From: Polyangiaceae bacterium
Lineage (GTDB): Bacteria > Myxococcota_A > Polyangia > Polyangiales > Polyangiaceae
Length of the DNA stretch: 64,000 nucleotides
Assembly (NCBI GenBank): GCA_025353725.1
Contig: JANXOF010000037.1
Coordinates: forward strand, 372,001-436,000
Direction of reading: 5' to 3'
Shown here: positions 37,019 through 45,229 of the stretch, one piece after another
Numbering within the stretch: position 1 is the first letter of the stretch
Layout of the letters: every line of letters starts with the position of its first letter
Translations under genes and position numbers: made by a program
The notes under the pieces: generated by a model
The model's input: only the letters and a program-made list of their open reading frames with translations
What the model was told of the DNA's origin: nothing
The model's database searches: none

Positions 37019-37732
37019 GTGCAAGGTCTAACTCAGCGGCAGCAGATGGTCTTAGACTTCATTCGGCTATCGATTTCCGACCGAGGGTATCCTCCGACGT
37101 TGCGCGAAATTGGAGCTCGGATGGGCATTCGCTCGACGAACGGAGTGAATGACCATCTCCGTGCGCTTGAGCGCAAAGGCTATCTGACACGGGAGGACAT
37201 GAAGTCGCGCGCCCTGCGGCCGACCACCACCCACGACGTCGCCGAGCAGTTGGGTGGCGTTGGCGGCTCCGGGGCTTTCGCCAGTAATGATTCGGCGGAC
37301 GTGGAAGGTCTTCGGTCGCCTGGCCGGCCGGAGGAATCGGACATTGTCGAGATTCAAGTCCTCGGCCGGGTGGCGGCGGGCCTTCCTCTTTTCGCCGAAG
37401 AGCACGTTATCGATACGGTGCGCGTCGACCGCGGCCTCCTCAAAGGCGGACGGGAGGTGTTCGGCCTTCGTGTGCACGGAGATTCGATGATCGACGCCGG
37501 TATCCTCAACGGCGATTACATCTTCGTTCGCAAGCAGCTGACGGCCAGTCGCGGCGACATCGTCGTCGCTCTCATCGGCGATGAGGCTACGGTGAAGTTT
37601 TACTTTCCAGAAAAAGATTACGTCCGCTTCCAGCCTGCGAACAAAGCGATGGCGCCCATCTTAGTGCGGGCGATCGACTTCAAGCCGACGATGCTCCTCG
37701 GTGTCGTAGTCGGTGTTTTTCGGAGGCTCTAG
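37019..37732 (+). CDS. lexA: LexA repressor
   Basis: The 237-residue SOS repressor has an N-terminal winged helix (LTQRQQMVLDFI...GYPPTLREIGARMGIRSTNGVNDHL in outline), a long Gly/Ser linker and the S24 peptidase fold. The self-cleavage site Ala120-Gly121 lies in GRVAAGLPLFAEE, with catalytic Ser156 (HGDSM) and Lys193 (EATVKF). GTG 37019 is chosen because it gives the family start M-Q-G-L-T-Q-R-Q-Q and leaves the operator upstream; a TTG at 36983 would put the operator inside the coding sequence. No Shine-Dalgarno sequence is present. Confidence 0.96.
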   Translation: MQGLTQRQQMVLDFIRLSISDRGYPPTLREIGARMGIRSTNGVNDHLRALERKGYLTREDMKSRALRPTTTHDVAEQLGGVGGSGAFASNDSADVEGLRSPGRPEESDIVEIQVLGRVAAGLPLFAEEHVIDTVRVDRGLLKGGREVFGLRVHGDSMIDAGILNGDYIFVRKQLTASRGDIVVALIGDEATVKFYFPEKDYVRFQPANKAMAPILVRAIDFKPTMLLGVVVGVFRRL

Positions 37733-37802
37733 ACCAAGGCTTCGTTTCGAATCTCGCCACTTTCTGGACGATATCAGCGGAAACCGTTGTAACACCGACA
37801 AC

Positions 37803-39566
37803 GTGAAGAACCGCAAAGCGTCTGCCGTCGTTCTCCTGAGCGCGTTCGCCGTACCTCTCGCTCACGCTCTCATTTTTCTGGTTTTGCTCGCGCCGCGAGC
37901 GAGCTTCGCGCAAGCCTCAAAAGTTGAAGGGGCCGCGCGCGCGCTGCAGAAAAGAGCGATCGAGGACGATTATCTTGCGAGCGAGTTCAGCAAGGCTCAA
38001 GACAAACTCGAAAAAGCCGTCGCCTCTTGCGGTTCAGACAAGTGCAGCGTGACGTTGCGCTCGCAGCTTCGTCGGGACCTCGCCGTCGTCCAAGTCGGCG
38101 GGCAGCTCGATCGTGAGAAGGGCATAGGAAACTTCGTGGAGGCGCTTCGAGTCGACCCGAACTTAGCGCTCGACTCGGACCTTCGAACAAAGGACCTGGA
38201 TGCTGCATTCGCCGAGGCCAAGAAGCGAGCGGGGATAGGAGCGACAGCTGGTTCGGTCGTCGTTGGGGCCCCGCCGATGGGTCAACCTGCGGGCGACTTT
38301 GCTCACGAGCCCGCGGTCGCGCAACAGATACGCACGGCGATTCCGGTTTACGCTGAATACAATGGCGAGGAGCAACTCATGAAAGTGATTGCCCGCTACA
38401 AGGGCTTTGGTATGCCCGATTGGAAGACCGTCGAACTAAAGAAGACCGGCGAAAAGGGCTGGAGCGGCGTGCTGCCTTGCGTCGACGTCCAGCAGGGAAC
38501 ATCGCAGTACTACCTGCAGGGCTTTAACGCCGCCAATGATCCCGTGGCGGGCGCCGGCGACCGGAATAACCCCTACAAAGTTAAGGTCACGCGCGACAAG
38601 GTTACGGACCCTCCCCACCTTCCGGGCCAAGCAGTTCCGACGCAGTGCGCTGATGCAGGGGACTGTCCGCCTAACTTTCCTGGCTGCAAGAAGCCCGACG
38701 TGGTTTCCGCCACTGTTGACACGAGCGGGAAGGACGGCGGCGAGTTTTGTGAGGAGGACACCGAGTGCAAAAGTAAGGATTGCAAGAACGCCAAGTGCGC
38801 CGCGTTTGAAGGGGGCGGACGTTCGTTCCGACGGGTATGGCTCGGTGTCTCTGCGAGCTTCGACTACACGCTCGTGCCCAGTGCGGACGACGTTTGCAAG
38901 CTGTACCCACCGAGCAGCCCGACGGCACCTCTCCAGCCCGCAAATTCGAGTGGCTATTACTGCACGACAACAGGCGGAAGCGACTACCCCTATAGGCCCT
39001 TAAATGCCACGGATGCGAATGCTAACCCGCTTGGTAAAGAGAATGACAGGTTAGCGTTCGGCGCCGGTGCTTCAGACCGAGTTTCGGGCGGAGGGGCGTT
39101 CGGCAATGTTCGCCTCATGGCATCGATAGACTACGCCCTGAGCGTCAACTTCTTGCTCGGTGCGCGTCTCGGCTACGTGTTGAACACCTATCCAGGACAG
39201 GCCGCGACAGACGACGGAAAGTCGTTTCCTCCACTTCACCTCGAACTTCGAGGAACGCTACTGATTGGGAAAGACGCGTTGCTTCAAACGGTCGCCCCGT
39301 TCGTGATGCTGGGTGGAGGAGCGAGTACCTTCGAGACTTCAGTGAAGGTCAGCGTCGTCGAAACCAGCACGGGAAATGTGCGGACGGCGAAGGATGTCAA
39401 CGCTTGGCACTTGGCCGGGCCAGGCTTCGTGACGTTTGGCGGGGGCGTGCGCCTAAGCCTAGCCGAGCGGGTCGCCTTCATGGTTGGAGCGCGCGCCAAC
39501 TTCGCCTTCGGCCGTTCGTTCGCGCCGAGCTTCGGGCCCGATGTGGGCCTCGCGTTCGGATTCTAG
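37803..39566 (+). CDS. Outer-membrane beta-barrel protein with Cys-rich linker
   Basis: The 587-residue product (GTG 37803) has a signal peptide (SAFAVPLAHALIFLVLLAPRASFA). An N-terminal helical, TPR-like part (AARALQKRAIEDDYLASEFSKAQDKLEKAVASCG in outline) leads to a beta domain. A Cys-rich linker (CADAGDCPPNFPGC ... CEEDTECKSKDCKNAKC) follows, with eight Cys in about 50 residues. The last 200 residues are alternating aromatic/hydrophobic strands (FLLGARLGYVLNTY, HLELRGTLLIGKDA, VAFMVGARANFAFG) ending in Phe, as outer-membrane barrels do. Ligand and function are unknown. It is convergent with the next gene. Confidence 0.75.
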   Translation: MKNRKASAVVLLSAFAVPLAHALIFLVLLAPRASFAQASKVEGAARALQKRAIEDDYLASEFSKAQDKLEKAVASCGSDKCSVTLRSQLRRDLAVVQVGGQLDREKGIGNFVEALRVDPNLALDSDLRTKDLDAAFAEAKKRAGIGATAGSVVVGAPPMGQPAGDFAHEPAVAQQIRTAIPVYAEYNGEEQLMKVIARYKGFGMPDWKTVELKKTGEKGWSGVLPCVDVQQGTSQYYLQGFNAANDPVAGAGDRNNPYKVKVTRDKVTDPPHLPGQAVPTQCADAGDCPPNFPGCKKPDVVSATVDTSGKDGGEFCEEDTECKSKDCKNAKCAAFEGGGRSFRRVWLGVSASFDYTLVPSADDVCKLYPPSSPTAPLQPANSSGYYCTTTGGSDYPYRPLNATDANANPLGKENDRLAFGAGASDRVSGGGAFGNVRLMASIDYALSVNFLLGARLGYVLNTYPGQAATDDGKSFPPLHLELRGTLLIGKDALLQTVAPFVMLGGGASTFETSVKVSVVETSTGNVRTAKDVNAWHLAGPGFVTFGGGVRLSLAERVAFMVGARANFAFGRSFAPSFGPDVGLAFGF

Positions 39567-39573
39567 AGTCGTC

Positions 39574-40071
39574 CTAGTGTCGATGCAGCGTGGACGATCC
39601 GAGCATCGTGCCGCCGACCAAAAATACGAGAAAGTCAGCGCTTTCCCGGTCGAAAGTTAGACTGACTCCGCCTTCTTGAATCGCGAGAGGTCGGCCATTC
39701 TTGGTGCAGCGCGAGCCTGGCATGGCTTCTCCGACCCAGCGACCACTCTGCGCGCTCCGGACGAGATCGGCCGCGATCGCGCAGACGTAGCCCCCTCGTG
39801 CGCTGAACGAGAATTCGACTGAAGTGGAAGGGGTAGATGCGGAGCTCGATGCCCGGGTGACGGTTGCGGCGTCATTTTTTACGTCGCACTCTCGTGAGTT
39901 TTCGATGACCGTGCAAACGCTCCCCACGTAGACCGTTGAGACGGCGTCAAGGGGAGATGCCGAGACTCCCGACGGCTCGTCTTCCGACGCGGCCCCTCCG
40001 CAGGCCGCAGAAGACGCGCAAAAGACCACGACACCTAACGACCAGATCCACCTTCCGTAACCGTTGAACAT
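39574..40071 (-). CDS. Small lipoprotein
   Basis: The 165-residue product starts at ATG 40071, with GGAGG six bases upstream. The signal GVVVFCASSAAC gives lipobox Cys24. The mature part is Ser/Thr-rich, then two Cys (VCTVIENSRECD) and a beta-rich stretch (VEFSFSARGGYVCAIAADLV, SLTFDRESADFLVFLVGG). No family is recognised. The frame extends upstream to 40215, but that part is Arg-rich and overlaps the divergent peptidase region. Confidence 0.7.
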   Translation of the reverse strand: MFNGYGRWIWSLGVVVFCASSAACGGAASEDEPSGVSASPLDAVSTVYVGSVCTVIENSRECDVKNDAATVTRASSSASTPSTSVEFSFSARGGYVCAIAADLVRSAQSGRWVGEAMPGSRCTKNGRPLAIQEGGVSLTFDRESADFLVFLVGGTMLGSSTLHRH

Positions 40072-40263
40072 GAAGCCTCCTGGGATACTTCGGTGTCTGC
40101 AAACGCCGTGCTCTGTCCGATCGCTGCGTGGCCGCTGCATGTTTCGCGACGAGTAACCAAGTGCGTTCGCCCTTCGCGTGGCGCGCAGACGACCCTGAGT
40201 GCGGCTGCGATCCACCTGTCACAGGCGTTGGTTTTGGTGCCGCGCCAGGGTAAAACGGCACCC

Positions 40264-42255
40264 GTGAACCGTCTTTCAAGCTTGGTCGCTCGCTCTGCTA
40301 ACGCTTTCCGGGCGCGAGAATCGTGGCGCGTGCTCTCCCCTTGTCTGCTGGGGGGCCTGTTTCTGTCCGCCCTTCCGGTTTCTAGCGCTGCGTGCGGAGG
40401 CGCCAAGCGGTCTGCCCACTCGGCTGAATCGTTACCCGACGCGACGACCCCTGCCACCGCCGAAGGAGCTAAGCGATTCGTAGAGCAAGTCGACAAGGAC
40501 TTGCGGCGCTTGTGGGTTCAGCGTGATCGCGCGGGGTGGGTGAATCAAAACTTCATCACTGACGACACGGAAGCACTCTCCGCAGCCGGCGAAGAGGCCA
40601 CGTCTGGGTACATTTCCGAGGCTATCTCGAAAGCGCGCCGCTTCGATGGCGTGAACGGAATTACGGCGGAGGTTGCGCGTCAGTTGCTCCTCCTAAAGCT
40701 CACTCAAATCGTACCTGCGCCGTCCAATGCCGATGAGCGCCGCGAGGTCGCCGAGTTGATGAGCGGCATGACAGCACTTTATGGGAAGGGTCAATTCTGC
40801 CCGCCACCAGGCAGTCCGCTTGCGCCGAAAGGCGATCCACTTTCGGCGCCCAGCGCGGAGCTGAAAGGGGGGCCGGCGTCGCCAAAGTGTCTCAAACTCG
40901 ATGACTTATCGCGTGTGCTGAAGAAAAGTCGCAAGTACGACGAACTGCTTGAGGCCTGGAAGGCGTGGCACGCCATAGCGCCCGTCATGAAGGACAAGTT
41001 TGTGCGCTATGTCGAACTAGGCAACAAAGGCGCGAAGGAAGTAGGTTTTCCGGACGTTGGGGTGCTGTGGCGCTCTGGATACGACATGACACCCGAAGCG
41101 TTCGAGGCGGACATCGAGCGCCTATGGCAGGACGTGAAGCCCCTCTACGACGAACTGCATTGCTACGCGCGCAAGAAGCTCCGTACAAAGTATGGCAAAG
41201 ATAAGATTCCAGAGAAAGCGCCCATCCCCGCGCACCTACTCGGAAACATGTGGGCGCAGCAGTGGGATGGCATTTATGACATCGTCGAGCCCTATCCGGG
41301 ACAAGGCTCGCTCGACGTCGATAAAAAACTTAGGGAAAAAAAGCTTGAGCCGATGAAGATGGCCCGACTCGGAGAGTCTTTCTTCACTTCGCTTGGCCTA
41401 GACCCGCTGCCTAAGACGTTCTGGGAGCGTTCGCTCTTCGCCCGACCGAAGGACCGAGAGGTCGTTTGCCACGCGAGCGCCTGGGACGTGGGATGGAACG
41501 ACGACCTTCGCATCAAGATGTGTATCGAGCCGACAGAAGAAGACCTGATTACGATTCATCACGAGCTCGGGCACGATTACTACTTCCACTCGTACTACAA
41601 GCTTCCGATTCTGTTTCAAGCCGGCGCTAACGATGGATTTCACGAAGGAATCGGTGACACCATCGCCCTTAGCGTGACCCCTCAGTATTTGAAGAGCCTC
41701 GGTCTCCTCGATCAGTTGCCAAGTAGTGAGAAGGGCCGTCTCAACGTGCAAATGAAGATGGCACTCGATAAAGTCGCTTTTCTGCCCTTCGGTTTGCTCA
41801 TCGACAAGTGGCGCTGGGACGTTTTTTCGGGAAAAACCCAAAAGGGAAGCTACAACGACGCCTGGTGGGCGCTTCGCACGAAGTACCAGGGAATCGCCGC
41901 GCCTTTGGTGCGCAGTGAAGCCGATTTCGACCCAGGCGCAAAGTTCCACGTTCCCGCATCAACGCCCTACGTGCGGTACTTTCTCGCGCGTATTTATCAG
42001 TTCCAGTTCCACCGGGCGCTATGCAAAGCCGCAGGGCATAAGGGGTCGCTCGACACGTGCAGCATCTTTGGCAACAAGGAGGCCGGCGCGAAGTTGCGTG
42101 CGATGCTGCAGCTCGGTCAAAGCAAACCGTGGCCCGAGGCGCTCGCGATGCTTTCCGGTGAGACCAAGGCCGACGCTTCTGCGATGATCGAATATTTCGT
42201 GCCGCTCCGCGCGTATCTTAAAGAGCAAAACAAGGGAGAGCAGTGTGGCTGGTAG
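40264..42255 (+). CDS. M2-family peptidyl-dipeptidase (ACE-like), lipoprotein
   Basis: The 663-residue product is a zinc metallopeptidase of family M2, whose animal members are angiotensin-converting enzymes. The zinc motif HELGH (about 433-437, in IHHELGHDYYFHSYY) is followed by GANDGFHEGIGD, which matches the GANPGFHEAIGD segment of ACE and supplies the third zinc ligand Glu. N-terminal helices (FVEQVDKDLRRLWVQRDRAGWVNQNF) match the ACE lid region. A lipoprotein signal (LLGGLFLSALPVSSAAC) places it outside the cytoplasm. The start is uncertain: GTG 40264 is used, GTG 40330 is possible, and the open frame begins at 40093. It probably removes C-terminal dipeptides from peptides during nutrient use or predation, an inference from the family. 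Confidence 0.92.
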   Translation: MNRLSSLVARSANAFRARESWRVLSPCLLGGLFLSALPVSSAACGGAKRSAHSAESLPDATTPATAEGAKRFVEQVDKDLRRLWVQRDRAGWVNQNFITDDTEALSAAGEEATSGYISEAISKARRFDGVNGITAEVARQLLLLKLTQIVPAPSNADERREVAELMSGMTALYGKGQFCPPPGSPLAPKGDPLSAPSAELKGGPASPKCLKLDDLSRVLKKSRKYDELLEAWKAWHAIAPVMKDKFVRYVELGNKGAKEVGFPDVGVLWRSGYDMTPEAFEADIERLWQDVKPLYDELHCYARKKLRTKYGKDKIPEKAPIPAHLLGNMWAQQWDGIYDIVEPYPGQGSLDVDKKLREKKLEPMKMARLGESFFTSLGLDPLPKTFWERSLFARPKDREVVCHASAWDVGWNDDLRIKMCIEPTEEDLITIHHELGHDYYFHSYYKLPILFQAGANDGFHEGIGDTIALSVTPQYLKSLGLLDQLPSSEKGRLNVQMKMALDKVAFLPFGLLIDKWRWDVFSGKTQKGSYNDAWWALRTKYQGIAAPLVRSEADFDPGAKFHVPASTPYVRYFLARIYQFQFHRALCKAAGHKGSLDTCSIFGNKEAGAKLRAMLQLGQSKPWPEALAMLSGETKADASAMIEYFVPLRAYLKEQNKGEQCGW

Positions 42256-42415
42256 CTCTTCGGCCCTCGGCGGTGCCCCATCGTAGGTGCGCGGGTCCGC
42301 TGGACGACGTGTCATCAGGACGTCTAGCCGACGTTTTCCTCGGCTTTCAAGGGGTCGCGATCGTCACACGACAAAAGGCTGCTCGGGAGTGCTCCGAGTG
42401 GATAGGATCGGAGGC

Positions 42416-43342
42416 ATGAACCAACCCCCTGGTGGCAATTACCCTCCCGGATATCCCCCGGGTTATCCCGGCCAGCCGCCCCCTCCGCAAGGGGGCTACG
42501 GCCAGCCTCAACAACCCGTACAAGGGGGCTACGGCCAGCCTCAACAACCCGTACAAGGCGGCTACGGCCAGCCGCAGCCTGTCGACCCGGGCGCCGCGCA
42601 GCAAGGTTACGGCCAGCCGCCGCCCTACGGTCAGCCGCCTCAGCAACCGCCCTACGGCCAGCCTCCGGGAGGTCAACCGCAGTACGGGCAACCGCCCGAA
42701 CCACAGTACGGTCAGCCTCAGGGGGGCCAGCCGCCGTACGGTCAGCCTCAGGGAGGCCAGCCGCCGTACGGGCAAGCGCCGGGGGGAGGACCGGGAGCCT
42801 ACGGTCAACAGGCGCCTGGGTACGGCCGGCCGGCGGGCTACGGCCAGCCGCCTGCGGGCGGATTCGGTGGCGCCCTCGGCGGCGCCTTCGGCGCGGTACA
42901 AGGTGCGATGGTAGGGGCGGGAGGGGCTCAAGCGGGAGGCCGTCCGACGATTCGAAACCCGTTGATGGTATTTCTTATCCCCGTCGTAGCTTCTGTCATC
43001 GGCAATATCGTGAGTTCGGTGCTCGTCGCAGTCACGGATATTCAGGCGCTTGCATTCATCGGATCGCTAGTCAGCCTGGGCGGCTTTGCATTCACGGTCA
43101 TGACGGTGGTCAAAATGGTCAGCGAACTGAAGGGCGTTACCGGAAACGCCACGTTTGCCTGGTGGCCATTTTTCGTCCCTTTTTACAACCTCTACTGGGC
43201 GCTCGTTCTTGTCCCGGCCGAGATCGCGAGGGGAAAACAAATGCGCGGCGTGCAGAGCGCTCCGCGTGGCCTTGTGGTGTACCTCTTCCTTTTCCTTTAC
43301 GCATTCGCGGCCGACTTGAACGACATCGCTAAAGCTCCGTGA
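42416..43342 (+). CDS. Membrane protein with Tyr/Gly/Gln/Pro repeat N-terminus
   Basis: The 308-residue product starts at ATG 42416 behind GGAGG. The first about 165 residues are low complexity ([11 protein letters not shown] and PYGQPPGGQ units). The C-terminal half has four hydrophobic segments: a TM near [47 protein letters not shown], a Trp-rich [22 protein letters not shown] and [12 protein letters not shown]. The family is not recognised. The MNQPP start is shared with the protein at 19024-20835. Such tails often mediate self-association, but that is inference. Confidence 0.72.
   Translation: MNQPPGGNYPPGYPPGYPGQPPPPQGGYGQPQQPVQGGYGQPQQPVQGGYGQPQPVDPGAAQQGYGQPPPYGQPPQQPPYGQPPGGQPQYGQPPEPQYGQPQGGQPPYGQPQGGQPPYGQAPGGGPGAYGQQAPGYGRPAGYGQPPAGGFGGALGGAFGAVQGAMVGAGGAQAGGRPTIRNPLMVFLIPVVASVIGNIVSSVLVAVTDIQALAFIGSLVSLGGFAFTVMTVVKMVSELKGVTGNATFAWWPFFVPFYNLYWALVLVPAEIARGKQMRGVQSAPRGLVVYLFLFLYAFAADLNDIAKAP
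42488..42577 (+). repeat. 33-base in-frame tandem repeat
   Basis: Two identical 33-base copies (42488-42520 and 42521-42553, encoding [11 protein letters not shown]) are followed by a partial diverged third copy from 42554. The identity at DNA level indicates recent duplication by slippage within the low-complexity region of the surrounding gene. Confidence 0.9.
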
Positions 43343-43376
43343 ACGACTGAACGGGCATGGGCCGACGCCAGCACGC

Positions 43377-43422
43377 GATAGCGCGCTGCGATCTGCTGAA
43401 GCCTATGTAAAGGCGCGCTATC
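43377..43422 (+). promoter_or_regulatory. Possible antiterminator stem
   Basis: GATAGCGCGC (43377-43386) and GCGCGCTATC (43413-43422) are perfect ten-base inverted arms. The second arm also pairs with TAGCGCG at 43439-43445, which is followed by a T-run, so forming this stem would prevent the terminator from folding. Confidence 0.45.
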
Positions 43423-43455
43423 CCATAACACGCGGGCGTAGCGCGTTTTTCTTTT
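43414..43455 (+). terminator. Intrinsic terminator (possibly attenuator)
   Basis: CGCGCTA (43414-43420) and TAGCGCG (43439-43445) form a perfect seven-base stem with an 18-base loop and are followed directly by TTTTTCTTTT. It lies between the repeat membrane protein (stop 43342) and the kinase (start 43502), and can serve as the terminator of the former or as an attenuator of the latter. Confidence 0.75.
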
Positions 43456-43501
43456 GTGTACTCTAGCGAATCGCGCCCGAAAGAAAGCCTGAGGTTATCT
43501 G

Positions 43502-45169
43502 GTGCACGCGCACAGCTCTGATAAGCTCTCAGTCCACGTGTCCCAAGTCGACGCTGCCATCGCGACCGCACCGCTCATTATTGGGCGGTACGCGTTGTTT
43601 GAAGAGCTCGCCGCAGGCGGCATGGCCACGGTCCATCTTGGGCGCTTACTTGGTCCCGAAGGATTCGGACGAACCGTCGCGGTGAAGCGTCTTCACAAGC
43701 ACTTTCTCCAGGATCCCGAATTCATTACGATGTTTATGGATGAGGCGAGTATCGTCGCTCGCATACGTCACCCGAATGTGGTCCCGATGGTCGACGTCGT
43801 TCAGTCCCATCTCGGATTTTTCTTGGTGATGGAGTACGTGCACGGCGAGTCGTTGTCTCGACTCATGCGCACTGCGCAAAAGCGCGGCGAGGCTATCCCG
43901 CCCAAAATCGTCGCGTCCATCATGTCCGGCGTGCTGCTTGGCCTGCATTCTGCTCACGGCACCAGGGGCGCCGACGGCGAACTCCTCGAAGTCGTGCATC
44001 GAGATGTTTCACCTCAAAACGTGATCGTCGGCGCTGACGGCACCGCGCGCGTCCTCGATTTCGGCATCGCTAAGGCTGCAGGGCGAGCTCAGGTAACGCG
44101 CGAGGGTCAGATTAAGGGAAAGCTTGCTTACATGGCGCCCGAACAGATTCGGGGTCAAGTCGACAGGCGAACGGACGTCTTCGCCGCCGCCGTCGTACTT
44201 TGGGAAATGCTCGCGGGGCGTCGTATTCATGAGGGCGCTTCGGACGTCGACATTGTCGGTCGAATTATTGACGGGAATTTCACGGCCCCGAGCGAGTTTA
44301 CGAAAGGCCTCTCCCCAGCACTTGACGCGATTGTTATGCGCGGCCTCGCCGCGGATCCCGACGTGCGGTTTCCGACAGCGCGCGCTCTCTCTGTCGAACT
44401 TGAACGCCATGTTGGGCTGGCGTCGACGACCGAGGTGAGCGAGTGGGTCGAGCGCCTCGGGCACGATGTGCTGCAAGCGCGACGCGACATGGTGTCCGCG
44501 ATGGAGCGTGTCGCGGGCGATCTGGTGGCGGTTGCCACGAATCCGCCTCCCGCTTCGGCGGACTTGGGCGAGCAAAAGAGCCTAAAATTCGAGGGTCTTC
44601 CGGTTCATCTCGACGTGTTCATGACCGGAAGCGGCGAAGTGCCGAGTAGTTCTGCGGTATTCGCCCACGCACAGCCCTCGCCGGACGGTTCGGTGCAGCG
44701 ACGAGAGCTGCTCCGGATGGATAAAATAACGCTCGCCGTCGTAGCCGTATCGTGTGGGCTCGCGCTAAGTGGGATTACCCTAGGTGGCTACGCACTTTTA
44801 CGCGGCACCTCGGCCAAGGTTGCACCGAGTGCAACGACGATTCCGGATAAAGGTCAAAATTCCGACCAACAAACTCCCTCTCGCGCGGTGACAGCCGCGC
44901 CCGCGTTGACGGCGACCCGCGCAACCGACGTCGTCAACGCGGACGAACGAGCCGGCGGTGGCGCCACCGCGGCGGAGTCCTTGTCAGGCGCGCGCGCCTC
45001 TTCAAAGCCTGTCGCAGCGGGCGCCGTCATGCATCCGTCACCGGTGCCGCAAGCGGCGTCAGCCACTCCGGACAGCAGCAGGACCGTGACGCTGCCCTCA
45101 TGCGACCCGTCGTTTGTGGTCGACGATGTGGGATACCGTCACTACAAGCCTGAGTGCATGTCGCCCTAG
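43502..45169 (+). CDS. Membrane-anchored Ser/Thr protein kinase
   Basis: The 555-residue product (GTG 43502) has a full Hanks kinase domain: LAAGGMATVHLG loop, Lys62 in VAVKRL, HRD at 166-168 (VVHRDVSPQN), DFG at 186-188, and YMAPEQIRG. A membrane helix (about 408-432, ITLAVVAVSCGLALSGITLGGYALL) follows, then a Ser/Ala/Thr-rich extracytoplasmic stretch ending in SC-D-P-S-F ... HYK-P-EC, the same C-terminal two-Cys motif as in the kinase at 17430-18986. It is preceded by alternative hairpins and a terminator, so attenuation is possible. It is convergent with the NDH-2 gene. The substrate is unknown. Confidence 0.94.
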   Translation: MHAHSSDKLSVHVSQVDAAIATAPLIIGRYALFEELAAGGMATVHLGRLLGPEGFGRTVAVKRLHKHFLQDPEFITMFMDEASIVARIRHPNVVPMVDVVQSHLGFFLVMEYVHGESLSRLMRTAQKRGEAIPPKIVASIMSGVLLGLHSAHGTRGADGELLEVVHRDVSPQNVIVGADGTARVLDFGIAKAAGRAQVTREGQIKGKLAYMAPEQIRGQVDRRTDVFAAAVVLWEMLAGRRIHEGASDVDIVGRIIDGNFTAPSEFTKGLSPALDAIVMRGLAADPDVRFPTARALSVELERHVGLASTTEVSEWVERLGHDVLQARRDMVSAMERVAGDLVAVATNPPPASADLGEQKSLKFEGLPVHLDVFMTGSGEVPSSSAVFAHAQPSPDGSVQRRELLRMDKITLAVVAVSCGLALSGITLGGYALLRGTSAKVAPSATTIPDKGQNSDQQTPSRAVTAAPALTATRATDVVNADERAGGGATAAESLSGARASSKPVAAGAVMHPSPVPQAASATPDSSRTVTLPSCDPSFVVDDVGYRHYKPECMSP

Positions 45170-45183
45170 TCGCGCCCGCCTCG

Positions 45184-45204
45184 ACCCGGTCGCGGTCGCC
45201 GGGT
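45184..45204. terminator. Hairpin between convergent genes
   Basis: ACCCGG (45184-45189) and CCGGGT (45199-45204) are perfect arms around a nine-base loop, midway between the stops at 45169 and 45230. There is no T-run on either strand, so it is a weak candidate for a bidirectional terminator. Confidence 0.4.
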
Positions 45205-45229
45205 TCGTCGTCGAAGGTAGCGGCTGACG

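Noticed and set aside
40098-40113. Minus-strand GAGCAC-N5-TTGCA upstream of the lipoprotein at 39574-40071
   Set aside because: The invariant GG is AG, and the gene has a good Shine-Dalgarno sequence; it is too weak to list as a sigma54 site.
40093-40263. N-terminal extension of the M2 peptidase upstream of GTG 40264
   Set aside because: The extension is Arg/Ser-rich, does not form a signal peptide and would bury the real lipoprotein signal.
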